Notes under the pieces: model-generated
The model's database searches: none
The model's input: only the letters and a program-made list of their open reading frames with translations
What the model was told of the DNA's origin: nothing
In this document: positions 35,341 through 45,104 of the stretch, piece after piece
How positions within the stretch are numbered: the stretch's first letter is position 1
Layout: each line of letters starts with the position of its first letter
Source: Berkiella sp964606325
GTDB lineage: Bacteria > Pseudomonadota > Gammaproteobacteria > Berkiellales > Berkiellaceae
Length of the DNA: 64,000 nucleotides
Reading direction: 5' to 3'
NCBI GenBank assembly: GCA_964606325.1
Contig: CAZSGE010000001.1
Span: 62,001 to 126,000 of the forward strand
Program-made: the position numbers and the translations under genes

Positions 35341-36267
35341 TTAAGTTGCAAAGTGATTGTCTTCTAGGAGCGCATTGCAAGCAAAGGCAAGCGCTTCTTG
35401 GGAGGCTTGCAACTTAGGATAAAATCGCATAAAACAATGGATAGTGCCTTCAAAACGCTTCGCTTTAACCCTCACATTGGCGGCACGCAATTTCTCCACA
35501 TAAGCCTCTCCTTCATCTCGCAAAGGATCACATTGTGCCGTTATCATCGTTGTGGGGGGGAGGTTTGCAAATGAGGTTGCAAACAAAGGAGAAACTTTGG
35601 GATCTCGTCTGTCTTGCTCTGGTGTAAAGGCATTAGCATCTAGCCAATCAATAAATGACTTATCTAACATGTATCCGTGCTCAAATTCCTTTTTTGAAGG
35701 AAAGAGGGTAACGCGATCTAACATGGGATAAAAAAGCGTTAAATACTTAATAATAGGCAATCCTTCATCTCGCAACATATGTGTAGAGGTGACAGCAATC
35801 GTGGCGCCTGAACTTTCACCCCAAAGTGATAATTTGTCATGTTGTAAATGAAGTAACTCACTATTTGCATAGATCCATTTGACGCTATTTAAACAATCAT
35901 ATAAAAATTTGGGGAATTTGTTTTCAGGTATGAGTCGATGACTCACACTGATAATTTTCATTTGTAGCTTATTTGCTAACAAACTACAATAATCATTATT
36001 CGTGTCCAAACGGTTAATAACATACGCATTAGCGGGAATATAAATTACTGCAGGTAGTTTATGTGTTGCTGTATAGCCATGAGGGCAATAGCTACGCAGC
36101 GTGATACCATCATCAGTTGTAATATCTTGATAACTAGCTTTTTCGGCATTGAACTTACTTGATTGTAAGCTTAAACGCATCTGTTCTGGGCTAAGTAAAT
36201 GTAAATCACCAAAACCATTTAAATAAGCTTTTGCTATTAATTTTTTAAGCAGTGGATCGACAATCAT
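35341..36267 (-). CDS. Alpha/beta hydrolase of the hormone-sensitive lipase type, altered oxyanion motif
   Basis: 308 residues. Catalytic triad candidates: GESSG with Ser152, the Asp of AQCDPLRDEGEAY, and the His of GTIHCFMRF. VSHRLIPENKFPKFLYD is the usual family block. The normal HGGG oxyanion loop is replaced by IPANAYV (77-83), so catalysis may differ. No signal peptide. Probably a carboxylesterase/lipase; substrate unknown. Divergent from the desaturase gene with 62 bases between. Confidence 0.85.
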   Translation of the reverse strand: MIVDPLLKKLIAKAYLNGFGDLHLLSPEQMRLSLQSSKFNAEKASYQDITTDDGITLRSYCPHGYTATHKLPAVIYIPANAYVINRLDTNNDYCSLLANKLQMKIISVSHRLIPENKFPKFLYDCLNSVKWIYANSELLHLQHDKLSLWGESSGATIAVTSTHMLRDEGLPIIKYLTLFYPMLDRVTLFPSKKEFEHGYMLDKSFIDWLDANAFTPEQDRRDPKVSPLFATSFANLPPTTMITAQCDPLRDEGEAYVEKLRAANVRVKAKRFEGTIHCFMRFYPKLQASQEALAFACNALLEDNHFAT

Positions 36268-36329
36268 TTATAGGCCTTATCATCATTTGGCTTTAGTGTT
36301 AGTTTAACGTAAATGCTATACTTTTACGT

Positions 36330-37163
36330 ATGCAGATAAAACAAGATTTTCTCAATTATAGCTACGGCTTTTTTCTGGTGTTTATCACGCCATTAGCTGT
36401 TCCCCTTGCAGTATGGACATGGCTGCAAGGCTGGGTTACAAGCAGTGATATTATATTAACGATGATTATGTATGCTTTATCCGGCTTAGGAATAACCCTA
36501 GGCTATCATCGATTATTGACCCATCGCGCTTTTCAAACCAAACGTTGGTTTAAGAACTTATTGTTAGTATGCGGCACTTTTGCCATGCAAGGTGGCCCGG
36601 CAAGTTGGGCATCGCTTCATATTCAACATCATCGATTTTCAGATAAAGAGGGCGATCCACATACACCTACTAAAGGATTTTGGTATGCTCATTGTTGGTG
36701 GATTTTTGAAAACTACCAACCGAACTTTAGGAAATATGGCAAATGGTTGTTAGAAGACAAAGACGTAAAACATATTTCTAAAAATTATATGCTTTACAGT
36801 TTAACAGGTTTGCTGATTCCGTTTCTGATTGCAGGTTGGATAGGTTTATTATGGGCAGGTTTTTTGAGAATATTTATGTGCATTCATATGACTTGGTGCG
36901 TAAACTCTGTGTGCCACCGCTTTGGTTACAAAACCTATGATTGCGTGAAAGACCAAAGCACAAATAATCCATTAATAGCTATTTTTACTTTTGGTGAAGG
37001 TTGGCACCATAACCATCATCGTTACATGCAAATGCCGTATTTTGGCCATAAATGGTATGAAATGGATATGGGTAAGTGGGTTCTAATGGTCCTTAAACCT
37101 TTTGGCGTTGTGTGGGATTTGAAAATACCCAAAACACACCTACATGAATCACCTATTATTTGA
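36330..37163 (+). CDS. Acyl-CoA delta-9-type fatty acid desaturase
   Basis: 277-residue membrane di-iron enzyme. The three histidine boxes are HRLLTH (60-65), HIQHH (97-101) and WHHNHH (226-230), with GEGWHHNHHRY as usual for stearoyl-CoA/acyl-CoA desaturases. Four to five hydrophobic segments flank them. It introduces a double bond into saturated acyl chains for membrane fluidity. It ends 3 bases from the convergent universal stress gene. Confidence 0.93.
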   Translation: MQIKQDFLNYSYGFFLVFITPLAVPLAVWTWLQGWVTSSDIILTMIMYALSGLGITLGYHRLLTHRAFQTKRWFKNLLLVCGTFAMQGGPASWASLHIQHHRFSDKEGDPHTPTKGFWYAHCWWIFENYQPNFRKYGKWLLEDKDVKHISKNYMLYSLTGLLIPFLIAGWIGLLWAGFLRIFMCIHMTWCVNSVCHRFGYKTYDCVKDQSTNNPLIAIFTFGEGWHHNHHRYMQMPYFGHKWYEMDMGKWVLMVLKPFGVVWDLKIPKTHLHESPII

Positions 37164-37166
37164 GAA

Positions 37167-37622
37167 TTAGCTTTTACTTTTAAATAATAAAATTGGCGCG
37201 GATATTCTTTCAATCATTTTTTCAGAATGACTGCCATAAAACAGTTTTTGCAAGCCGCCCTTTTTATTCATGCCTACCACCACTAAATCTGCTCGCCACG
37301 TGTTCACTGCATTTAAGATTAATGTATGCACTCTGGAAGTTAACTTGTAAGATTCTATGAGTTTAATTTCAACTTTAACTTTTTTTAAAGAGGCTTTCTT
37401 TTTAGCATTATCTAACAGTTTCTGAGCAGCAGTTTTAAATTTTTGGTGTACTAGGTCGTGGTCAGTTCCTTCGACCTTAGCACTTAGTGCAATATAATCG
37501 ATGACATGCACAATACATAACTTCGCTTTATGCATTTGACTGAGTTCAATTGCTTTTGATAAAGCTAATTTGCCTGCTTTGCTGTTATCAATAGGGACTA
37601 TAATACGTTTAAACATTCTCAA
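37167..37622 (-). CDS. Universal stress protein, UspA family
   Basis: 151 residues. N-terminus FKRIIVPIDNSKAGKLALSKAIELS and the ATP-binding loop GMNKKGGLQKLFYGSHSEKMI (G-x2-G-x9-G(S/T) type) near the C-terminus indicate an ATP-binding Usp. Single-domain, cytoplasmic. Induction conditions cannot be read from the sequence. Confidence 0.9.
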   Translation of the reverse strand: MRMFKRIIVPIDNSKAGKLALSKAIELSQMHKAKLCIVHVIDYIALSAKVEGTDHDLVHQKFKTAAQKLLDNAKKKASLKKVKVEIKLIESYKLTSRVHTLILNAVNTWRADLVVVGMNKKGGLQKLFYGSHSEKMIERISAPILLFKSKS

Positions 37623-37822
37623 ACCTCATAAAAACATTGAATACTTCGTCCTGTAACTATATTCATATGTGAGTGATAGCATGGATGAAGAAGAACTATT
37701 TATATTTCCCAGTTAATTAATTACATATCGGCATGGTTTCGTTGATGTTAAGTCTTGAGACCATATACATCAGTTCAAGTGTTAAATTATCAGTGTAGAT
37801 GGTAGACAAGCTAGTAAGAAAA

Positions 37823-37848
37823 GGTGGACTCGCTACGCTTAGTCCACC
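37823..37848. repeat. REP-like hairpin downstream of valS
   Basis: GGTGGACT (37823-37830) and AGTCCACC (37841-37848) flank CGCTACGCTT; the motif continues CTACGAG. This kind of short palindrome is dispersed in many gammaproteobacteria. It lies 17 bases beyond the valS stop and may stabilise or end that transcript. The remaining 37623-37822 region shows nothing else. Confidence 0.7.
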
Positions 37849-37864
37849 CTACGAGATTGGCGTT

Positions 37865-40657
37865 TTATTTCAACTTTTTAAGCACCTCAATTGTTTCATT
37901 TATCTTGCCCATGGCTAATGCTGCCTTATCTTTGCGCTGACGTTCTTTTTCCACCGCGTCCGGACTTGCTTTAGCAACGAAACTTTCATTTGCCAACTTT
38001 TTATCTGCAAACTCAAAATCGGATTGATGTTTTTTCAGCTCTTTAGATAAACGTGCAATTTCAGCATCGATATCTTCCACAACGCCTTCAAGAGGCACAA
38101 AAATTTCAAAATCGCTCGCGATAATATGCGTTGCCACCGGTGGTGTTTGATTTTGTGTTAATTTCTCGATGCTTTCCAATTTTGCTAGTGAGAACAAACT
38201 TTGTGCATTGGTCGTAAACGCTTTTTCAACCGCTTCGTTAGTGGTTTTATAAAAAGCTTTAAGCTTTTTATTGGGGCTTAAATTTAATTCAGAGCGCAGT
38301 GTTCTGACGCCCACAATAAACGCTTGGATCCATTTTAAGACTTGTTCAGCCTCTTCGTTAATTAAAGAGGGATCCACCTCAGGAAAGGCTTGTGTCATGA
38401 TGGTGTCGCGATCTTTGGTAGGATATAACTCACCCATAATCTCGATGAGCTTTTGCCAAACTTCTTCTGTGATAAAGGGCATGGTGGGGTGCATGACGCG
38501 CAACAATTCATCTAAAATAGTGGCAAGCATAAAGCGCGTGCCCGTGCGTTGCTTATCAGATGCGCCATCTTGGGTTAAACGTGGTTTAGCCAGTTCTAAA
38601 TACCAATCGCAATAGTTATTCCAGGTAAAGTCATAAAGCGTGTTCGCCAATAAATCAAAGCGATAGTTTGCAATATGGCCTTCCACTGCTTTCTTGGTTT
38701 TTTGCCACAAAGACATCATACCTAGATCATAAACACTAAATTCTCTGTCTTGAGCCGTTTTGCCTAAGTCCTGACCTTCAAGATTCATGAACACATAGCG
38801 TGCTGCGTTCCAGATTTTATTGCAAAAATTACGGTAACCTTCAACACGTGAGAGATCAAAGCGTATAAAACGATTGGTAGTGGCAAAAGCACAGAGAGAG
38901 AATCTTAAAGCATCTGTACCAAAACTTGGGATCCCTTCGGGAAATTCTTTGCGAGTATTGGCTTCAATTTGTTTGGCCATTTGGGGTTGCATTAAACCTT
39001 GCAAACGCTTTACGACCAATGATTCTAAGTCGATACCATCAATTAAATCCAAAGGATCTAAAATGTTGCCTTTAGATTTAGACATTTTTTGGCCATGAGA
39101 ATCTAAAATTAAACCCGTCACAAAGACTTGTTTGAAGGGCACCTCACCCATAAATTTGAGACCCATCATAATCATGCGGGCAACCCAAAAGAAAATGATA
39201 TCAAAACCTGTCACTAACACATTCGTAGGATAATAAGTGTTCAACTCAGGTGTTTTATGTGGCCAGCCTAAAGTAGAAAAGGGCCACAAAGCAGAGGAGA
39301 ACCAGGTATCAAGTACATCATTGTCTTGGGCAAGTACAACATCATGACCAAGATTATGTTTATGGCGAATTTCTTCGACATTTCGACCAACATAGACATT
39401 GCCATCAATATCATACCAAGCGGGGATGCGATGCCCCCACCAGATCTGACGGCTAATGCACCAATCTTGAATATTGTTCATCCACTCAAAATAATCATTT
39501 GCCCAATTAGCGGGAACAAATTCTACTTTGCCTGTTTTTACGACTTCAATAGCATCAAGTGCTAATTTTTTGGTGTCAACATACCATTGATCGGTTAAAT
39601 AAGGCTCGATCACTTCGCCTGAACGATCCCCTCGAGGAATTTTTAAGCGATGTGGCTCGATTTTATCGATGAGTTCGGCTTTTTGTAAATCTTCAACAAT
39701 TTTCTTTCTGGCAACAAATCTATCCAGATCTTGATAAGCTTGCGGAACATTGCTGTTCATCATGGCATCAATATTAAAAATATTGATCATCTCAAGATTA
39801 TGACGTTTACCCATTTCATAGTCGTTAAAATCATGCGCGGGCGTAATTTTAACGCACCCTGTGCCAAATTCAGGATCAACGTATTCATCTGCAATAATGG
39901 GGATCAAGCGATTGGTTAGTGGTAACTTAATTTTTTTGCCAACCAAATGTTGATAACGACTATCTTGTGGATGAACCGCTACGGCGGTATCACCTAGCAT
40001 AGTTTCTGGGCGGGTTGTTGCAACAATAAGGAATTCATTGGTGCCATCAATCGGATAGCGAATATGCCAAAGATTGCCATTTTCTTCTTCTGAGATCACT
40101 TCTAAATCTGATACCGCAGTGTGTAGTTTTGGATCCCAGTTAACTAAGCGTTTGCCCCGATAAATTAAACCTTCTTCATAAAGTCGTACAAACACTTCTT
40201 TAACAGCGTCTGAAAGCCCCTCATCCATGGTAAAGCGTTCACGCGTCCAATCAAGCGATGTGCCTAAACGACGCATTTGTCTGCCAATGGTATCTCCAGA
40301 GTGGGCTTTCCATTCCCAAACTTTCTTTACAAACTCTTCGCGTCCCAAGTCATGTTTTGTAATGTCTTTGGATAACAACTGACGCTCAACCACCATTTGG
40401 GTAGCGATACCCGCATGATCAGTACCACCTTGCCAAAGGGTTTGGCTGCCTTTCATGCGCTGATAGCGAATAAGCGTATCCATGATGGTATCTTGGAATG
40501 CATGTCCCATGTGTAAGGTGCCAGTGACATTCGGGGGAGGCAACATTATACAGTAGGGCTTTTCGCTGTGTTTTGGTTTAAAATAGCCCGCTTTTTCCCA
40601 ATGTTGATACCACTTTTTTTCTAATTCGTGTGGTTGGTATGTTTTTTCTAATGTCAT
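37865..40657 (-). CDS. valS: Valyl-tRNA synthetase
   Basis: 930-residue class I synthetase. HIGH motif PNVTGTLHMGHAF, KMSKS motif GQKMSKSKGN, CP1 editing domain with TTRPETMLGDTAVAVHP, and the C-terminal coiled-coil arm that contacts tRNA (GVVEDIDAEIARLSKELKKHQSDFE). Start overlaps the pepA stop by 4 bases (ATGA), so the two are translationally coupled. The holC gene that often lies between them is absent here. Confidence 0.97.
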   Translation of the reverse strand: MTLEKTYQPHELEKKWYQHWEKAGYFKPKHSEKPYCIMLPPPNVTGTLHMGHAFQDTIMDTLIRYQRMKGSQTLWQGGTDHAGIATQMVVERQLLSKDITKHDLGREEFVKKVWEWKAHSGDTIGRQMRRLGTSLDWTRERFTMDEGLSDAVKEVFVRLYEEGLIYRGKRLVNWDPKLHTAVSDLEVISEEENGNLWHIRYPIDGTNEFLIVATTRPETMLGDTAVAVHPQDSRYQHLVGKKIKLPLTNRLIPIIADEYVDPEFGTGCVKITPAHDFNDYEMGKRHNLEMINIFNIDAMMNSNVPQAYQDLDRFVARKKIVEDLQKAELIDKIEPHRLKIPRGDRSGEVIEPYLTDQWYVDTKKLALDAIEVVKTGKVEFVPANWANDYFEWMNNIQDWCISRQIWWGHRIPAWYDIDGNVYVGRNVEEIRHKHNLGHDVVLAQDNDVLDTWFSSALWPFSTLGWPHKTPELNTYYPTNVLVTGFDIIFFWVARMIMMGLKFMGEVPFKQVFVTGLILDSHGQKMSKSKGNILDPLDLIDGIDLESLVVKRLQGLMQPQMAKQIEANTRKEFPEGIPSFGTDALRFSLCAFATTNRFIRFDLSRVEGYRNFCNKIWNAARYVFMNLEGQDLGKTAQDREFSVYDLGMMSLWQKTKKAVEGHIANYRFDLLANTLYDFTWNNYCDWYLELAKPRLTQDGASDKQRTGTRFMLATILDELLRVMHPTMPFITEEVWQKLIEIMGELYPTKDRDTIMTQAFPEVDPSLINEEAEQVLKWIQAFIVGVRTLRSELNLSPNKKLKAFYKTTNEAVEKAFTTNAQSLFSLAKLESIEKLTQNQTPPVATHIIASDFEIFVPLEGVVEDIDAEIARLSKELKKHQSDFEFADKKLANESFVAKASPDAVEKERQRKDKAALAMGKINETIEVLKKLK

Positions 40658-42156
40658 ATTTCGTTACACCGATTAATCAAGTACTGCACTAATAAAGAAA
40701 CTGGGCGGCCAGTGGCGCCTCTTTTTGAACCACTGACGGTTGCGGTATTTGCCACATCAAGATGTGCCCAATGATATTTTTGGGTAAATTTCGCTAAGAA
40801 ACAGCCTGCAACAACGGTTCCTGCACCAATTGGTGTAATCGGAATGTTACTGATGTCAGCAAATTCAGATTTTAAGGCATCAGCGTATTCATCCCACAAG
40901 GGTAATTGCCACACTTTATCACCACTTTGATCGGCGGCATCGATAAGATCTTGCGCTAGAGGTTGGTGGTTGCTCATCAATCCGCTCGCATAAGGGCCTA
41001 AAGCTAGTGCGCATGCGCCAGTGAGGGTCGCAATGTCAATCACAGCACTGGGATGAAAACGTTCGCAATAGGTGAGGGCATCAGCAAGGATTAAGCGTCC
41101 CTCAGCATCGGTATTGAGAATTTCAACCGTTAGGCCTGACATGCTGGTTACTATATCTTCGGGTCTGGTGGCACTTGGCCCTGGCATATTTTCACAACTT
41201 GGTATGACGCCAATCACGTTTAAGGGTAATTCCAATAAACTGATGGCTTCTAATACACCAAAAACGGTAGCGCCGCCGCACATGTCATATTTCATGCCGA
41301 TCATATTCGGTGGTACTTTGATGGAGTTACCTCCGGTATCAAAAGTGATCCCCTTACCAACTAACACAATCGGTTTTACATCTTTACGGGCACCACGGTA
41401 TTCCATGGTAATTAATTTTGCGGATGAATTGCTTCCTTGGGTAACGGACAAGAGCAAGCCCATATTCAGTGCTTGCATGTCTTTTTCTTCTAAAACCGCC
41501 GTGCTTATTTTAGGATGGCTTTTAGCAAACTTTTTAGCTTTATCGGCTAAAAATGAAGGTGTGCAGATATTAGCGGGAACATTGGCTAAATTTTTAGTAA
41601 CTTCTATGCCTTTACTGATTGCAACGCCATGCTCGACTGCTCTTTGAGCTAAGGTCGATTCTTTTTTGGATAAAACGTTAAAGCATATTTTCCGCAAAGA
41701 ACGAACGACTACTTCTTTTTTACTTTTGAAATCATCAAATCGATAGAAAAATGCATGAAAAGCAAGAATAATATAGCGAATCTTCCAATAGATATCTTTA
41801 TCTTTGACTACGATTTCACTGATGTTGATAGTGAGATCTTGCGAAGGTGTTTCAGCAACAGTAAAAATCATTTTTCCAATTAAATCTTTAAACTCAACTT
41901 CAGTGAGTTCAGGCGTCTTGCCACAACCTAGCAAAAGTACCCTTTGCGCGTTCACCCCCTCAATATGGGGCAGTAATAAGAGTTGGCCACAGGTCCCGAC
42001 TAGATCGCCGCGCTTTTTTAACAAGGTGAAATAGCCTTTTGCAGCGTCATTTAATTTTTCCAATGAGGCGCTTAAGCGTTGTGACTGATGCAAAGGCAAA
42101 ACAAGACAGTCGGTACGTTGTTTTTCAGGAGATTGAATCTTGACCAAGAATTCCAT
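40654..42156 (-). CDS. pepA: Leucyl aminopeptidase
   Basis: 500-residue M17 family dimetal exopeptidase. Metal-ligand and catalytic blocks: VGKGITFDTGGNSIK, MKYDMCGGATV and the signature NTDAEGRLILADAL. C-terminal FTQKYHWAHLDVANTA is also conserved. E. coli PepA additionally binds DNA at Xer sites. Divergent from lptF, a conserved neighbourhood. Confidence 0.96.
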   Translation of the reverse strand: MEFLVKIQSPEKQRTDCLVLPLHQSQRLSASLEKLNDAAKGYFTLLKKRGDLVGTCGQLLLLPHIEGVNAQRVLLLGCGKTPELTEVEFKDLIGKMIFTVAETPSQDLTINISEIVVKDKDIYWKIRYIILAFHAFFYRFDDFKSKKEVVVRSLRKICFNVLSKKESTLAQRAVEHGVAISKGIEVTKNLANVPANICTPSFLADKAKKFAKSHPKISTAVLEEKDMQALNMGLLLSVTQGSNSSAKLITMEYRGARKDVKPIVLVGKGITFDTGGNSIKVPPNMIGMKYDMCGGATVFGVLEAISLLELPLNVIGVIPSCENMPGPSATRPEDIVTSMSGLTVEILNTDAEGRLILADALTYCERFHPSAVIDIATLTGACALALGPYASGLMSNHQPLAQDLIDAADQSGDKVWQLPLWDEYADALKSEFADISNIPITPIGAGTVVAGCFLAKFTQKYHWAHLDVANTATVSGSKRGATGRPVSLLVQYLINRCNEI

Positions 42157-42309
42157 GTTCTAACACCTGTTTATGTAAGTTACTTGTCTAAACTTTTGTT
42201 TTTTATCTTACCAATTTTACGCTATTTGTTATTTATTGTTCATCTTTAGTGAAGGTATAATTCTTTAGATATTCAGTAGGCATTATACCCAAAGCATAAA
42301 GATGGTTGC

Positions 42310-43419
42310 ATGTTAATAAAACGATACTTATTCCGAGAAGTCAGCCATACCTTCTTTGCGGTTATCTTAGTTATATTACTTATAGCAATAAGCAATAAAT
42401 TGGTGAGATTAGTTGCACAAGCAGCCTCCGGTAATATTTCACCTAATGTGCTTTTTGAAGTTATTTTATTTCAAATTCCCGATCTCTTAGCCTTTTTGCT
42501 CCCAGTTGGGTTGTTTCTAGCTATTTTACTCTGTTATAGCCGTTTCTTTGCAGATAATGAAATTCCCGTCATGCTTGCTTGTGGGATCTCCTGGCAACGT
42601 CTACTAACAGTGAGTGTGAGCTTAGGATTTATTGTCATGATATTGGCGGCTGGGCTTACTTGTTACCTTGCGCCCAAGTCGGCTCAATATCGAGAACAGT
42701 TGTTGCATACCCAAGGTCCTATGCTCTTAGTGCAAACTTTAGCGCCTGGCAGGTTTCATTCTTTTCAAAAAGATAAGCTTGTTTTCTATGTTTCTGATCT
42801 AAACTCCGATCGAACAAAGCTTAACCGCGTGTTTATCGCCGAGCATCCTACTCAAAACGATCCTGACAAAGCTTGGAGCTTAATTAGTGCCAAGGCTGGG
42901 GAAATAGTTACTGATGCCAATGGTTCTACCTATTTTACCTTAATCGATGGCAAACGATACCAAGGTAATCCCGGAGAGATGGATTATAGCGTGGTGGAAT
43001 TTGATGAATATCAAAAATTGCTTGAAAACAATAAAATGCAAGAAGGGCTATTTTTTCATCGTACGATGCCAACTAAAATGCTTCTGGATAATCCCACCCC
43101 AAGTAATTTAGCAGAGTTGCAATGGCGTTTATCGATTCCCCTGGCCGCGCCATTACTCGCCTTACTTGCTTTGCCATTAAGCCGTGTGCCACCACGTCAG
43201 GGCCGCTTTGGTCGGCTTTTCGTTGCCATCATCATCTGCATTATTTACTTTAATTTATTGACTGTCAGTAAACGCTGGATAGCGAGTGGCGTCATCGATG
43301 CTTCAGTTGGTGTATGGTGGGTTCATGGATTGATGCTGGCATTAAGTTTGCTGTTCTTAGCGAAAACCTCTGGCAGAATCACACAAGGGACGCATTGGAT
43401 AAGGCACAAATTTACTTAA
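42310..43419 (+). CDS. lptF: LPS export permease LptF
   Basis: 369-residue inner-membrane subunit of the LptB2FG ABC exporter that extracts LPS. Starts MLIKRYLFREVSHTFFAV; transmembrane segments at the N- and C-terminus enclose a periplasmic beta-jellyroll (about 130-265). The stop codon overlaps the lptG start (TAATG), so both subunits are made in equal amounts. Confidence 0.95.
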   Translation: MLIKRYLFREVSHTFFAVILVILLIAISNKLVRLVAQAASGNISPNVLFEVILFQIPDLLAFLLPVGLFLAILLCYSRFFADNEIPVMLACGISWQRLLTVSVSLGFIVMILAAGLTCYLAPKSAQYREQLLHTQGPMLLVQTLAPGRFHSFQKDKLVFYVSDLNSDRTKLNRVFIAEHPTQNDPDKAWSLISAKAGEIVTDANGSTYFTLIDGKRYQGNPGEMDYSVVEFDEYQKLLENNKMQEGLFFHRTMPTKMLLDNPTPSNLAELQWRLSIPLAAPLLALLALPLSRVPPRQGRFGRLFVAIIICIIYFNLLTVSKRWIASGVIDASVGVWWVHGLMLALSLLFLAKTSGRITQGTHWIRHKFT

Positions 43420-44486
43420 TGAATAAAATAACCTTATATCTATGGAAGTCTATACTTGTTGCTATCTTTTTGGTTTTGACCTTGTTTATTGGCTTGGAAT
43501 TTATTTTTTCGCTTGTGAATGAGCTGCGTTACGTTGGTACCGGGACATACTCCACTATCGACGCTTTTGTCTTTATTCTCCTTTCTATGCCGCAACACAT
43601 TGCGCAACTGTTCCCGATGGCAACCTTAGTTGGTACTTTGATGGGGTTAGGTATGCTTGCCTCTAAAAGCGAGCTTATAATCTTGCGCGCTTCAGGAATG
43701 AGCTTGGGAGATATTATCGCAGCAGTGTTAAAGCTTGCGTTTATTTTAGCCATGTTGGTATGGCTTATGGGGGAATGGATTTCACCCATGGCTGAAAAAA
43801 TGGCACATTCTAATAAAGCCTTGAGCCTAAGTCATGGGCAAGCACTCCGAACGAATAATGGTACATGGATGCGCGATGCCAATAATTTTATTCATATTCA
43901 ATCCATGACAACGGATGGTCATTTAGAAGGGATCACTCTTTATCAATTTGATAAAGATATGCAATTAGTGAAGGCGAGCTTTGCGCAAAATGCAGACTAT
44001 GATCAACATCATTGGGTATTGCATGAAATTCAAGAAACCATTTTTGAAGAGGGCAAAACCTCACGTCAAAATCTCGACGAGCAAGTGTGGAACAGCAATC
44101 TTTCGCCGCAGGTATTAAGCCAAGTTAGTATTAAAGATCTCGATGATTTATCTTTGATGGGGTTATGGCACACCATCAAATATCGTCAAAAAAATCATTT
44201 AGAAGCCAAGCCCTATGAATTGGCATTTTGGCAAAAAATTGTGCGACCCTTAGCAACGTTAGTGATGATGTTTTTAGCCATTCCCTTTGTTTTTGGCCCT
44301 TTGCGATCTTCTACCATGGGTTTACGGATGCTTGTGGGGGTTTTAGTAGGGTTTGTTTTTTACACCTTTAACCAATTGTTTGGGCCGCTAACGTTGGTGT
44401 ATCAAATCCCTCCAATCATAGGAGCATTTTTACCGACTGTAATGTTTTTGTTGTTAGGGTTGTTTTTCTTGAAGAGAACGCATTAA
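43419..44486 (+). CDS. lptG: LPS export permease LptG
   Basis: 355 residues from ATG 43419 (MNKITLYLWKS); a longer frame from 43314 would overlap lptF by 105 bases and is rejected. Topology matches LptF: N-terminal membrane helices, periplasmic domain (about 125-265), C-terminal helices with a GMLASKSELIILRASG cytosolic coupling helix. Partner of LptF with LptB, which is not in this window. Confidence 0.95.
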   Translation: MNKITLYLWKSILVAIFLVLTLFIGLEFIFSLVNELRYVGTGTYSTIDAFVFILLSMPQHIAQLFPMATLVGTLMGLGMLASKSELIILRASGMSLGDIIAAVLKLAFILAMLVWLMGEWISPMAEKMAHSNKALSLSHGQALRTNNGTWMRDANNFIHIQSMTTDGHLEGITLYQFDKDMQLVKASFAQNADYDQHHWVLHEIQETIFEEGKTSRQNLDEQVWNSNLSPQVLSQVSIKDLDDLSLMGLWHTIKYRQKNHLEAKPYELAFWQKIVRPLATLVMMFLAIPFVFGPLRSSTMGLRMLVGVLVGFVFYTFNQLFGPLTLVYQIPPIIGAFLPTVMFLLLGLFFLKRTH

Positions 44487-44496
44487 TAATTATTTC

Positions 44497-44561
44497 TGTC
44501 ATTCTGAGCGTAGCGAAGAATCTCACCGAAAGAGAGATCCTTCGCTACGCTCAGGATGACA
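44497..44561. repeat. REP-like palindrome acting as bidirectional terminator
   Basis: Arms of 28 bases (44497-44524 and 44534-44561) beginning TGTCATTCTGAGCG pair with two mismatches that make G-T wobbles. It lies between the convergent lptG and RDD genes and matches the half-copy at 18036-18063. The GTCATYCTGAGCG type is widely dispersed in bacteria. Confidence 0.85.
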
Positions 44562-44573
44562 AAATTTTCTATC

Positions 44574-45017
44574 TTATCTCTGATATTTAATCACGCGTGT
44601 TGCAAGCACTCTATCATGCAAGCTTTGCTTATCTTTATCAAATAAACACCAAATCAAACCAAACCCCGCTAATCCCACGCTGAAAAACGCTAAAGCATAT
44701 CGCTTTAATGCTAGTGGCCAGGTTAAGGGTTTTCCGTCTTGAGTGATTACGCGGATTTTCCACGCCAACATGCCCAGTGTTTGTCCGCTAGTTTTCCAAA
44801 ACCAACCTAGAAAAAATCCGGTGCTGATAAATAAATAACTGGTAAACCATAATCGATAAGGCAGTAAAGATTGGCCTTTGTTCATCGCTAAAGCGATGGT
44901 GGTGGCAAGGAGTAAAAATGAAAAGACAATAAAGCTATCATAGACAAGTGCCGCTAATCGCCTTGCTAAGGGGGCTGATGGAAATACTGATAGGTCAGTT
45001 TGATTGCTTTTATTCAT
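44574..45017 (-). CDS. RDD family membrane protein
   Basis: 147 residues. APLARRLAALVYDSFIVF contains the family's R-x(n)-D motif in the first membrane helix. Three to four hydrophobic segments follow, with TSGQTLGMLAWKIRVI, another family block. Function of most RDD proteins is unknown; some are ion antiporters. Convergent with lptG across a palindromic terminator. Confidence 0.88.
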   Translation of the reverse strand: MNKSNQTDLSVFPSAPLARRLAALVYDSFIVFSFLLLATTIALAMNKGQSLLPYRLWFTSYLFISTGFFLGWFWKTSGQTLGMLAWKIRVITQDGKPLTWPLALKRYALAFFSVGLAGFGLIWCLFDKDKQSLHDRVLATRVIKYQR

Positions 45018-45104
45018 GTTCTTTTACTATTACGGATGAAAAGAAAGTGAATTCTATCTATATTGGTATATTAAAGAAAATAATCTTATAAAGGGAGTTA
45101 TGAG

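Noticed and set aside
37823..37848. Hairpin after valS as part of a new palindrome family
   Set aside because: It has no variable outer arms and matches a common dispersed REP-type motif.
41072..41647. A 191-codon open frame antisense to pepA
   Set aside because: Shadow of the pepA coding sequence; no family match and no ribosome site, while pepA is certain.
43314..43418. N-terminal extension of lptG
   Set aside because: It would overlap lptF by 105 bases; ATG 43419 with the TAATG overlap is the usual arrangement.
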